The notes under the pieces: model-generated
Databases searched by the model: none
Seen by the model: the letters and a program-made list of their open reading frames with translations, nothing else
Told to the model about the DNA's origin: nothing
Assembly: GCA_949752795.1 (NCBI GenBank)
Contig: OX457074.1
Span: 7,701,527 to 7,765,526 of the forward strand
Source: Hyperoodon ampullatus
Taxonomy: Eukaryota; Chordata; Mammalia; Artiodactyla; Ziphiidae
Direction of reading: 5' to 3'
Length of the DNA stretch: 64,000 nt
In this document: piece by piece, positions 55,060-64,000 of the stretch
How positions within the stretch are numbered: position 1 is the first letter of the stretch
Layout of the letters: each line of letters opens with the position of its first letter
Made by a program: the position numbers and the translations under genes

Positions 55060-56845
55060 ACCTGTTTGTTTGTTTGGTTTTTAAACAACTTCCTGACAGG
55101 CTGGCAGCTGCAGAGGCTGAGCCCCTGGCGGAAGGCTGGCTGTTGTAGGTAGACCAGCAAACACGTGGACACACAGATGAGAGATTCCGGGGCTCCAGCC
55201 TGCCATGGGCACGTCGGGCACCGAGAGGATGTGCATCCCTGCAGGCACGTGGGAGGACAGAGCATTTGAAGTCCACGTGCCCCCCTGTCCCCTGGGTAAG
55301 AGGCTGGCTCTGTGGCACAAACCCTGGGCACATGGGGGAGAAAACAGAAACACTGAGGTTAAAGTTTTCTGCAGCCTGTCAGGGTCAGGCCTGAAAATAG
55401 ATACTGAGTTGAATTATAGAAAATACAGCTTTTCTTTCCCCATACTGAAGTTTGTGGTCTGAGAGTTATGCCTCTTGCAAAGGTAGATGGTGGCTCTGGG
55501 ACTGGAAGCCAGGTGTTTTGTGTCCAAAACCACAGCTGTTCCCCTGCATCTGCTGTCACTTGTATTATAGGTATCTGCCCTGTGTCTCTTCCCCCAGTAG
55601 ATGGGAAACCTCTGAGGGCAGGATCTGGGCTGCGTTCATCTTCAGAAGCCAAAGTCTGACACCTAGTAGGCGTTTCATAGAAGTGTACTGATTTGGCTGA
55701 AAAGGAATTGGGGGGGGTGTCTTGATGACTTTTGGGTTTCAAGCAGGATGGTGACCGACCCTTGATCACTGATTAATTAATGTTCAGTGGTTGGGGGGGG
55801 ACGGTTTCTAGAGCTGAATTGAGAGCCCATTGAAGGTTGGGTGGGTCTCTTCCTGGCTAAGGCGCTGTGCGTGGCCCTGGCCGTGTTTGTGTCTCTATTT
55901 CTTCCTCTCTTCAGGGTGATATCTAAGGACTTTCTGCCTCCATATCCTGATCTGTGGATGGGCTACGAGGGTGCACTGTGGGGAATGTGGCGCTGGGGAA
56001 AGGGGCTTGGGGACAGACCTTCCACCCTGAGTCCTTGGCAACTCTGGACTGGGTGTGCTATCCCCCAGGAGGAGGGGGAGGGAGTGGGTAAGGACTGTGT
56101 AGGGGTCATCCTTCCAGACTCCTAGAGCTAGGCAGAGGGGACCTGACTTTAGCGTTGAAGTAAGAAAGAACTAGAAAGGTGCGGTTACTGGCCCAAGGTC
56201 ACAGAGCTACGGTTGGCTAGCTGGAGCAGATCTCCTGACTCCCAGCCCGGGGATCGATCTGCGGCACCTCACACTTCCATTGGGCTTTACCTTATTTCTG
56301 AAATATGGCGGGAGTAAAAATTAGCCCTGAGATGGGTACTTCAGCTGCCGTCTACCCCAGGAACCACCCACCAGCCTCAGCTAAGAGAAGCTGGTTGGAG
56401 GGAAGGACTTTGCATTTCTTTGAGCATTTTTGTTGCCTTCAGACGGCTTTTTATTAACATCGGTCTCTTCTCTTTCACCATGTCTCTGGGGCTGGCCGTG
56501 CCTCCATGGAAAATCACTGGGGTGGAAGAGCACGGATGTGATGCTTTCAGAATCCTGGGCTCTTAAATGTACCGTGTTTGATAGAGGGGAAGAGTCTCCA
56601 TGGCCCCGGTCATTCTGAGAGCCAGGGGAGCAGCTGTCCAGAGCTGGGGGCTCACAGACCTGGCTTCGACCCCTACCTCTGTCTCTTGTTTCCTGAATTT
56701 CCATGTCTAATCACCCTGCACCTTGGTGTACTCATCTGTCAAATAAGGATAATAGTCTCCTTCGTGGTGTTATTGTGAGAATTCAATGAAAAGATGCATA
56801 GCACTTAGCTCAGAGGGAACATTCGATGAATGCTAACATTCTTTT
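55060..56845. other. Mostly unique, with MIR and L2 fragments
   Basis: L2 end near 55560-55690 ('gatgggaaacctctgagggcaggatctgggctgcg'), reverse MIR at 56165-56240 and forward MIR at 56640-56850 ('ctgtcaaataaggataatag..ttattgtgagaattcaatg'). No exon recognised. Confidence 0.55.
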
Positions 56846-56849
56846 TCTT

Positions 56850-57104
56850 CCTTTCAGTTTTATTGAGATACAATTGACATACAGCATTGTATGTATTAAG
56901 GTGTACAGCAGAAATTAACACAACATTGTAAATCAACTATGTTTCAATAAAAATATTGATAAAATAATAAAAAATAAGGTGTACAGCACAATGACTTGAC
57001 TTAGGTATATTGTGAAATGATTACCACAATAAATTTAGTTAACATCCATCATCTTGTATAGATACAAGAAAAAAAAAAAGAAAAAGAAAAAATGTTTTTT
57101 TCCT
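56850..57104 (-). mobile_element. Old L1 (L1M-type) 3' UTR
   Basis: 'tttcagttttattgagatacaattgacatacagcattgtatg' and 'aaggtgtacagcacaatgacttgacttaggtatattgtgaaatgattacc'. Interrupted by a 66-bp L1 tail. Confidence 0.85.
56910..56975 (+). mobile_element. 66-bp L1 3' tail insertion
   Basis: 'agaaattaacacaacattgtaaatcaactatgtttcaataaaaat' plus an A-rich tail. Perfect 12-bp TSD AAGGTGTACAGC at 56898-56909 and 56976-56987. Confidence 0.92.
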
Positions 57105-57120
57105 TGTGATGAGAACTTTT

Positions 57121-58525
57121 TTTTTTTTTTTTTTTTTTTTTTTGCTTTATCACAAATTTAATCAGTTATATGTATACATATGTTCCCATATCCCCTCCCT
57201 TTTGCGTCTCCCTCCCACCCTCCCTATCCCACCCCTCCAGGCGGTCACAAAGCACCGAGCTGATCTCCCTGTGCTATGCGGCTGCTTCCCACTAGCTATC
57301 TACCTTACGTTTGGTAGTGTATATATGTCCATGCCGCTCTTTCACTTTGTCACAGCTTACCCTTCCCCCTCCCCATATCCTCAAGTCCATTCTCTAGTAG
57401 GTCTGTGTCTTTATTCCTGTCTTACCCCTATGTTCTTCATGACCTTTTTTTTTCTTAAATTCCATATATATGTGTCAGCATACAGTATTTGTCTTTCTCT
57501 TTCTGACTTACTTCACTCTGTATGACAGACTCTAGGTCCATCCACCTCATTACAAATAGTTCAATTTCATTTCTTTTTATGGCTGAGTAATATTCCATTG
57601 TATGTATGTGCCACATCTTCTTTACCCATTCATCCAATGATGGACACTTAGGTTGTTTCCATCTCCGGGCTATTGTAAATAGGGCTGCTATGAACATTTT
57701 GGTACATGTCTCTTTTTGAATTATGGTTTTCTCAGGGTATATGCCCAGTAGTGGGATTGCAGGGTCATATGGTAGTTCTATTTGTAGTTTTTTAAGGAAC
57801 CTCCATACCGTTCTCCATAGTGGCTGTACCAATTCACATTCCCACCAGCAGTGCAAGAGTGTTCCCTTTTTTCCACACCCTCTCCAGCATTTATTGTTTC
57901 TAGATTTTTTGATGATGGCCATTCTGACTGGTGTGAGATGATATCTCATTGTAGTTTTGATTTGCATTTCTCTAATTAGTAAAGATGTTGAGCATCCTTT
58001 CATGTGTTTGTTGGCAGTCTGTATATCTTCTGTGGAGAAATGTCTATTTAGGTCTTCTGCCCATTTTTGGATTGGGTTGTTTGTTTTTTTGTTATTGAGC
58101 TGCATGAGCTGCTTATAAATTTTGGAGATTAATCCTTTGTCAGTTGCTTCATTTGCAAATATTTTCTCCCATTCTGAGGGTTGTCTTTTGGTCTTGTTTA
58201 TGGTTTCCTTTGCTGTGCAAAAGCTTTTAAGTTTCATTAGGTCCCATGTGTTTATTTTTGTCTTTATTTCCATTTCTCTAGGAGGTGGGTCAAAAAGGAT
58301 CTTGCTGTGATTTATGTCATAGAGTGTTCTGCCTATGTTGTCCTCTAAGAGTTTGATAGTGTCTGGCCTTACATTTAGGTCTTTAATCCATTTTGAGCTT
58401 ATTTTTGTGTATGGTGTTAGGGAGTGATCGAATCTCATACTTTTACATGTCCCTGTCCAGTTTTCCCAACACCACTTATTGAAGAGACTGTCCTTTCTCC
58501 ACTGTACATTCCTGCCTCCTTTATC
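57121..58525 (-). mobile_element. 5'-truncated young L1, 1.4 kb
   Basis: Poly-T at left, L1 3' UTR, then ORF2 C-terminal coding sequence on the minus strand. 16-bp perfect TSD TGTGATGAGAACTTTT at 57105-57120 and 58526-58541. The largest L1 in the window and among the best preserved. Confidence 0.96.
57455..58525 (-). pseudogene. L1 ORF2 C-terminal fragment, open
   Basis: About 356 codons of ORF2 remain without a stop or frameshift, ending with the normal C-terminus '..[19 protein letters not shown]'. Recognisable parts are '[17 protein letters not shown]', '[19 protein letters not shown]' (the Cys/His-rich C-terminal motif) and '[20 protein letters not shown]'. The endonuclease and reverse-transcriptase domains are absent, removed by 5' truncation, so the element cannot move itself. 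The frame continues by chance 12 codons into flanking DNA to an ATG at 58561. Intactness reflects youth rather than function. Confidence 0.93.
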
Positions 58526-58584
58526 TGTGATGAGAACTTTTAGGATCTGTTCTCTCAGCAATGTTCAAAAATACCATACAGCAG

Positions 58585-58803
58585 GGCTTCCCTGGTGGCG
58601 CAGTGGTTGAGAGTCTGCCCGCTGATGCAGGGGACACCGGTTCGTGCCCCAGTCCGGGAAGATGCCACATGCCGCAGAGCGGCTGGGCCCGTGAGCCATG
58701 GCCACTGAGCCTGAGCGTCCAGAGCCTGTGCTCCGCAACAGGAGAGGCCACAACAGTGAGAGGTCCACGTAACGCAAAAACAAAACAAAACAAAAACAAA
58801 ACC
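58585..58803 (+). mobile_element. CHR SINE, young subfamily
   Basis: Full body, tail of (AAAAC)n type. TSD AAATACCATACAGCAG at 58569-58584 and AAATACCATATAGCAG at 58804-58819. Confidence 0.95.
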
Positions 58804-58819
58804 AAATACCATATAGCAG

Positions 58820-59530
58820 TGTTAACTCTAGTTATCAATTTGTACATTTTAACATTCTTCTTATTAGATTTATTACTAGTTTTAGAATCAGAGCTCTGAA
58901 TTGGAGTCCATGGGGGATAACTCTGAGGCTTCTTCTGTACCAGCTCTGACCAAGGAAGTAGAGCCATGTGTATCTGTAATTCTAAGTTTTATAGTAGCCA
59001 CGTGAAAAAAAAAACCCTAAACTGGCGAAATTAATTTTAATAAGATTTTATGGAACCCAATACATCTAAAATATTATCATTTCAATGTGTAAACAACAAA
59101 ACAAATTATTAATGAGATATTAGGCATCTTTTTTCTGTCCTTAGTCTTTGAATTGGTGCGTATTTCACACAACACCTCTCGATTCAGACTAGCCATGTTT
59201 CAGTGCCCAGTTGTCACAAGTGGCCAGTGGTAATGCCTTGGACACTGAGATCCATACAAGTCTCTTGGTGCGCCCATGTGACTGGGCCCCAATTGCCCAC
59301 AGTAGGCAACATGCTGTGACACACTCTTCAGGGACCCCTTTCTCTTCCCTGCCTCAGCCCCTCTTCCACTGGTACTTCCTGGCCTCGCTCCCAAATAAAC
59401 CATTTGCCCTCGAAGCCTCGCTCCAGGGTCAGCTTCTGCGAGAACGAGGCCCCAGACACGGGCTTCTTTCATTCTCCACTTCAGTGAAGCCAGGAAGAAA
59501 AGAAGGTTTTTTTCCCCCCATTCCGTAGAA
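58820..59530. other. Unassigned old repeats
   Basis: 58930-59230 ('tagtagccacgtg..', 'gactagccatgtttcagtgcccag') and 59365-59450 ('ctcccaaataaaccatttgccctcgaagcctcg') look like old interspersed repeats or LTR ends. Families not assigned; no gene. Confidence 0.4.
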
Positions 59531-60040
59531 AGGATGCTGGGGTTCAGAGCTGGCCTGAGGTTTGCTGACAGTCCCCCAGCAGGCCTGGAACAGAACCAGG
59601 TGCAGGAGGTAAATGTTCTCTCCCACCTGCTTCCAACCCCCTGAATTTTTAAAATTTATTTATTTATTTTAAACCAGGAGAACAGCATTCCCCTGGTGGT
59701 GGGGAACTTTGTTTCCTGCCCTGTGTCCCACCTAGCTACCTTGCAGCGTAGACAGTTCTGCTTCCAGAGTTCAGCCAGCCTGGGCTGGCCCTGTCCTGGG
59801 GTGAGACCCTGTGGAGGCTGTGGACACAGCCTGAGACACCCTGAGGACCAGCGGCGGCTGGTGGGAGATGGGCTCCCTCGAAGGGTATGATGGGAGAAAT
59901 GTCCCTGGGTCCCCCCAGCCTCATATATCCAGCAAGAGGAGAAGAACAGATCTCCTGGAAGGGGGGAAAAGAAAGGAAAAAAAAAAAATCTTCCATCTGT
60001 TGAGTATTAACCTCTGAACCATTTAACCAAACATTGGCTT
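59531..60040. other. Unique sequence, nothing recognised
   Basis: Purine-rich run with A12 at about 59940-59990. No exon supported. Confidence 0.4.
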
Positions 60041-60430
60041 CTCTTGTCATTTGATAAGGTGTATCCAGCCAAGGGAGATGAGAAAATTGGGAGGTTATTC
60101 TTTTAAATTACATCAGCAGGGGGTTTGTTCCTGCCGCAGAGCTCGGAGGGTCCCGTCTGAGCCATCACATCACCACCAGCACACTCAAGGACAGATTTGA
60201 GTGTTTTCCTCTGCCTGGGCGTTCAGGCATTCACAGGGATTTTTTAAAAAGCAAGAGGGATTTGAAAATAAAGCCCATGCACGGCAGGCTGTCTGCCCTG
60301 AGCCAGCACTGCAGCGAGGGTGATTATGGAGGAAGGAATGGTTTGTGTCACCGCCACACAGAAATGTCCGACGGCTTTTCTGCAGAGACAACACCTCTCA
60401 GTCTTCCAGAGACTCTGTGTGCAGACTTCC
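60041..60430. promoter_or_regulatory. Repeat-free block, candidate noncoding element
   Basis: No repeat signature from 'aaccaaacattggcttctc' through 'tttctgcagagacaacacc'. Sits between eroded repeats, which may hint at selection. No further evidence. Confidence 0.2.
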
Positions 60431-60754
60431 GGAGCTGTCGGGGACCTCCAAGGCCATTCCGCCTGCCCCAGCCTGCCTTGAGTCGAGTTTCTCGGTGGGA
60501 TGGGCCAGCAAGCAGTCTAGACAGATAGGGACCTCCAGAGCTGGCCAGCCAGCTTCCGTGGGCAGATCTGACCTGTCAAGAGGACATCAGGCCTCAGAAA
60601 GGCAGGAGCCCAGCCTTTGGCTCTTGTCTCTGGCCCAGGTCTTCCTCCTGTCCCTCTTGACTGTCGACTCATAGGAGCACGTTATCTCCCCAGACCCGCC
60701 CCCCTCAAGGCCTCCTGGGAGGCTAGCCGAGCACTGGAGGGAGTCAGGAGTCTG

Positions 60755-60880
60755 TCATGAATGCCTTGTATGACCCTGAACCAGTCCCTTCTCTCTGGGC
60801 CTCAGTTTCCCTGTGGATCAAAGGAACTGGATGAACTGGTCTCCAAGGTCTTGTCAACTCTGCCCTATGGTGGTGTTTGT
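60755..60880 (+). mobile_element. MIR SINE
   Basis: 'tgtatgaccctgaaccagtcccttctctctgggcctcagtttccctgtggatcaaagg'. Confidence 0.75.
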
Positions 60881-61159
60881 TCATAGGATTCCTCCAATAG
60901 GGAGGAAACACATAGTCTCTGTTTCTCCCGGTGACTCACAGCCCCAGCCAGAAGTCTTCTCTGCCATCTTTTCTAGGCCCATCTCACTGAAGCATCACTC
61001 CTTTTCCTTTCTCTAGCCCTTTCCCCTTGGTTGGCAGAGCCCATGAGGTCTCACCTTCCTCCTACCCTGGACTCACTCCATCTTGTCTTTCTTTTGTCAC
61101 TTTTTCCCTGGGGAAAGAGAAAGGCAATCCATTCCCCCTAAGCACTGACTAAGCTGGCC

Positions 61160-61340
61160 CTTTCACACATATTAGCTCATTTAATTTTCTCAGCAGCTCA
61201 GAGTCATGGATAAGTCTCATCTCAGATGGGGAAACTGAGGCTTAGAAACCATGGCTTGGCCAAGCTCCCACACCAGGAAGAGGCGGAGCCAGGATTCAGA
61301 CCAGGTGGGTTTGACTCTAAAGGTCAGATTCTCTTCACTA
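61160..61340 (-). mobile_element. MIR SINE
   Basis: 'gatggggaaactgaggcttagaaaccatggcttggccaagctcccacaccagg..cggagccaggattcag'. Confidence 0.85.
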
Positions 61341-61684
61341 CATCACCTTTCTGTGTCACCTAGCCATCTGGGTTCTTCCTGGGTGAGGCTCCAGGCAACC
61401 TGAGGACAGAGGGGGCAGAATGGCAGAGTAGGCAAACGTGGGATCTTGCTTTGAAGACTTAACTCCTTGGCAGACGGGGAAGGGAAGTTCTCAAGTCTCA
61501 GAAACCGACTGGGACATGACAGTAATGAACTTGGGCCCTGGGCTCCCTGCATATGATTTCACGCCGGTTGCATTCCCCATCTCAGGTCATGGCCAGCTTC
61601 ACTGACCAGGTTGGCTTACCAGAGAAGGCTCTAGAATGAGTCCCACACAACAGCCCAAATGACACAAGGCCAGGTGCCATCTTT

Positions 61685-61800
61685 TCCAACACAGAGTAGA
61701 TCTGTGACCTTGGACCAGTTCCTCCAACAATCAGAACTTCGGTTTGCTCATCTGCATAATGGGCATAAGATCCCCCACCCACCTCAACAGGCAGCAACAG
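61685..61800 (+). mobile_element. MIR SINE
   Basis: 'gatctgtgaccttggaccagttcctccaacaatcagaacttcggtttgctcatctgcataatgggcataag'. Confidence 0.8.
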
Positions 61801-61929
61801 TGAAGAGACTTCATTGGCTCTGATGTAAAATATACCATCTTTTTTATTCTCTCATAGCCCCCATCTCAGGGACACCTGTAGCCTACAGCTGGCAGATATT
61901 TGTTGGGTATAAATTAGTCACCATCATTT

Positions 61930-62055
61930 GGACAGACCGTTGGAATTTACTGAATATTTACACACCTTATATTCTTTAATTCTCCTAGCAGACCTTTCAG
62001 AGGGCAGGGTTGCCCTTTGCCCCAGTTTACAGGATGGGGAAACTGAGGCTGCTCT
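61930..62055 (-). mobile_element. MIR SINE, truncated by a CHR SINE
   Basis: 'tgaatatttacacaccttatattctttaattctcctagcag' to 'ggatggggaaactgaggctgctc'. Confidence 0.75.
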
Positions 62056-62377
62056 TTTTTTTTTTTGTAATGAACTTATTTATTTATCTATGGCTGCGTT
62101 GGGTTTTCATTGCTGCGCGCAGGCTTTCTCTAGTTGCAGCGAGTGGCGGCTTCTCTTGTTGCAGAGCACGGGCTCTAGGCGCACGAGCTTTAGTAGATGC
62201 AGTACACGGGCTTAGCAGTTGTGGCACGTGGGTCCTAGAACGTGTGGGCTTCAGTAGTTGTGGTGCACGGGCTTGGTTGCTCCGTGGCATGTGGGAGCTT
62301 CCCAGAGCAGGGCTTTGAACCCGTGTCCCCTGCATTGGCAGGCGGCTTCTTAACCACCGTGCCACCAGGGAAGCCCC
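62056..62377 (-). mobile_element. CHR SINE, long type
   Basis: Poly-T, 'atggctgcgttgggttttcattgctgcgcgcaggc' to 'ccgtgccaccagggaagcccc'. The TSD is not clean (AGGCTGCT / AGCTGGCT at best). Confidence 0.9.
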
Positions 62378-62399
62378 AGCTGGCTGAGGAGTTGTGGTG

Positions 62400-64000
62400 A
62401 TTTTCAGAGCCCTCTGCCAACAGCTCTCTGTCTTCTTGTCATTTGCAGAGAGCTAGCCTGTAAGGGCAGCTCAGCAGCCAGCTGCAGCCCAGATGTGGAG
62501 GTCTGGCTGGCCATGGAGGAGGTGGGTGGGTGGGGACATCCTCCCATTTCCTCCCCTGAAGACAAATGGTTCAGGGGCCACTGGAGGCCCTGCAGGCTGT
62601 GGCTGGCTTAGGAGCCTTCCCGGAGCCTCTGTGAGGCGGGCGCTGTGCTCATCTTGAAAACAGTTCTTATACTGAGGTGGTTACTTGGAGGATGAAATCA
62701 GAGGGCAGGGGCTCAGCAAGCTGCCTGTCCTTCTCCTCACAGCACGACTCTCTTTAAGCTTGCTTTGGCTCTGGGTCCTAAGGGCCCTCCTCCTGGTCTG
62801 GGCAAAAGCAGGCAGGCTAAAGGGGGCCATCTTGGCCAGCACTTTTTTGGCTGTTTTTTTGTGGAGGCCCAGCATTTTGAACTCTCTCCTCTGGACGTGG
62901 AATGAGCAGACACATACACGCACACACAGAGAAAACATACACACACTGCACACTTATGCACCTGCACACACATATACACACATATACACACACGTGCACG
63001 TGTGTGTACACACATGCATGTCCATCCACACCTCCCAGGAGAGACCGTGAGCTCCCTTAAGCCCCTCAGGGGAGGAGGGAAGGAAGCTGGGTGTCGTATA
63101 TCATTTCTCTCCAAACAGGCAGTGGCCTCGGCCAAAAGCGGGCTTGGGGGTGTTCGGCAGCCTTGAACTGGTCTCGGGAAGGAGCCCCTCTGGCCCATAT
63201 TTCACAGACACCCCAGACGGAGCCTGCTGTCAGGAGCGCTGTCTGGTTTCCTCCCCTGCCTGCCGGCTCAGATCCCCCCACAAAGAGGGCCATTGTGTCC
63301 GCCTCCACACCCCTGGCATCTGCTCCACAGAGATCCGACGGGGGGCACGCTCAGAGGGGACCTGGGGGACAAAGGAGCCGCATCCTGAGCTGCAGCCCAC
63401 AGAAGGGCCACAGATTCTTGAGCAGAAAGAACCTGGTCCTGGCTGAAGGGTCCCCCAGCCTCGCAGGCCTCAGCATCCGCAGCACTCCCACCCTCCCGCC
63501 AGTCCTCCCAGGTGCCCCAGGGCTCTGGAGTAGCTTCTCCTCAGGCCTTCCAGGGATGAGATGGGTGAGAAACCACTGAAGAGGTGGTGATTGAGGATGA
63601 AAAGGCATTTTAAGGGGACAGGAGCCCTCCCACCCTCTCCCACAAGAAAAGCCCTTAGTCCTTGGTCTCCTTTATGGAGGGGAGAAGGCCAGGCCGGCTG
63701 CTGGGAAGAGGCAGTTGTGTCTGGTTTTTCCTGCTCTAGAGTTTCCATGGGTTGGACATTCTGGGGAGGGAAAGTGGGGTCCTGGGGGGCAGTGCCAAGG
63801 AAGACAGAATGAAGGGAGAGTGGGCTGGCAAGAGAGGACTTATGGGGCTGAGAGAACATCGTTCAGCAGGGGCCTGGGCATCCACTTTCTAATTCCCTCC
63901 AGGGACACCTCTGAAGAGGCTGCTCCACCCCAGGTGCCAGGTCACTGGGTCAAGATCTGAGAGATGCCTCCCGAAATCAGACAGCGCTCCTGACAGCGGG
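62400..64000. other. Unique GC-rich sequence with CA-rich tract
   Basis: No repeat other than the CA-rich tract. Open frames at 63091-63579 (+) and 63470-63859 (-) are Pro/Ser/Gly-rich without recognisable domains or clear splice sites. Nothing supports a gene. Confidence 0.4.
62910..63020. repeat. Imperfect CA-rich tract with perfect palindrome
   Basis: (CA)n with TA/GC interruptions. 62985-63008 is a 24-bp perfect inverted repeat centred on CACGTGCACGTG (62991-63002), two adjoining E-box hexamers. Confidence 0.9.

Noticed and set aside
57455..58561. 368-codon frame as a host gene
   Set aside because: Residues after the first twelve are L1 ORF2 C-terminus; the first twelve come from flanking DNA and the TSD.
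63091..63579. 162-codon plus-strand open frame
   Set aside because: Low-complexity composition, no clear splice context, opposing open frame on the minus strand.

Overview
This window is vertebrate nuclear DNA, most probably from a toothed whale (odontocete cetacean). The main clue is about two dozen copies of tRNA-derived SINEs of the CHR (Cetacea/Hippopotamidae/Ruminantia) type. Most belong to the young roughly 200-bp subfamily that begins GGGCTTCCCTGGTGGCGCAG, which I recognise as a form abundant in whales and dolphins. The background is placental: MIR, L2, MER5A-like and other hAT elements, a Tigger-type element, MLT1 and ERVL LTRs, and many 5'-truncated L1s. Species assignment is an inference from repeat families only.

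I found no host gene with recognisable exons. The longest open frames are L1 ORF2 remnants, conceptual translations of the CHR SINE (recurring peptides around 'LLWPLPLRSTGSGRAGS'), or open frames in GC-rich unique DNA. The one protein I recognise is an 81-codon, intronless, undamaged retrocopy of ATP6V0E1 (V-ATPase subunit e1) on the minus strand at 27193-27438. It has its own target-site duplication (TSD) and lies in the tail of an L1.

Layout: 0-10 kb holds L2/MIR debris, a nested L1/L1/SINE stack (5.05-6.77 kb) and a quiet AT-rich block near 8.1-8.35 kb. 10-18 kb is a SINE-rich hAT/MIR landscape with a candidate polyadenylated retrocopy of an unidentified transcript (16.8-17.6 kb). 18-24 kb is mostly unique, with microsatellites. 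24-30 kb carries a long L2 split by an MLT1 LTR, the ATP6V0E1 retrocopy, and a hAT copy hit twice at the same site. 30-35 kb has a motif-rich unique block (30.2-30.9 kb) and a hAT inside a Tigger element. 35-43 kb includes a twin-primed L1, an ERVL LTR and three young SINEs. 43-50 kb has a GA/CG microsatellite, MIRs and a class I ERV solo LTR. 50-59 kb is the densest transposon area, with same-site SINE insertions, a SINE within a SINE, two 66-bp L1 tails and a 1.4-kb L1 that still has an open ORF2 end. 59-64 kb is largely unique, with MIRs, a CHR SINE and a CA-rich palindrome.

The window is best read as intergenic or deep intronic DNA recording a layered history of L1-driven retrotransposition. 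I do not see a new biological system. The points most worth checking are the intact ATP6V0E1 retrocopy, the unidentified retrocopy at 16.8-17.6 kb, the repeated same-site insertions, and the candidate regulatory blocks.
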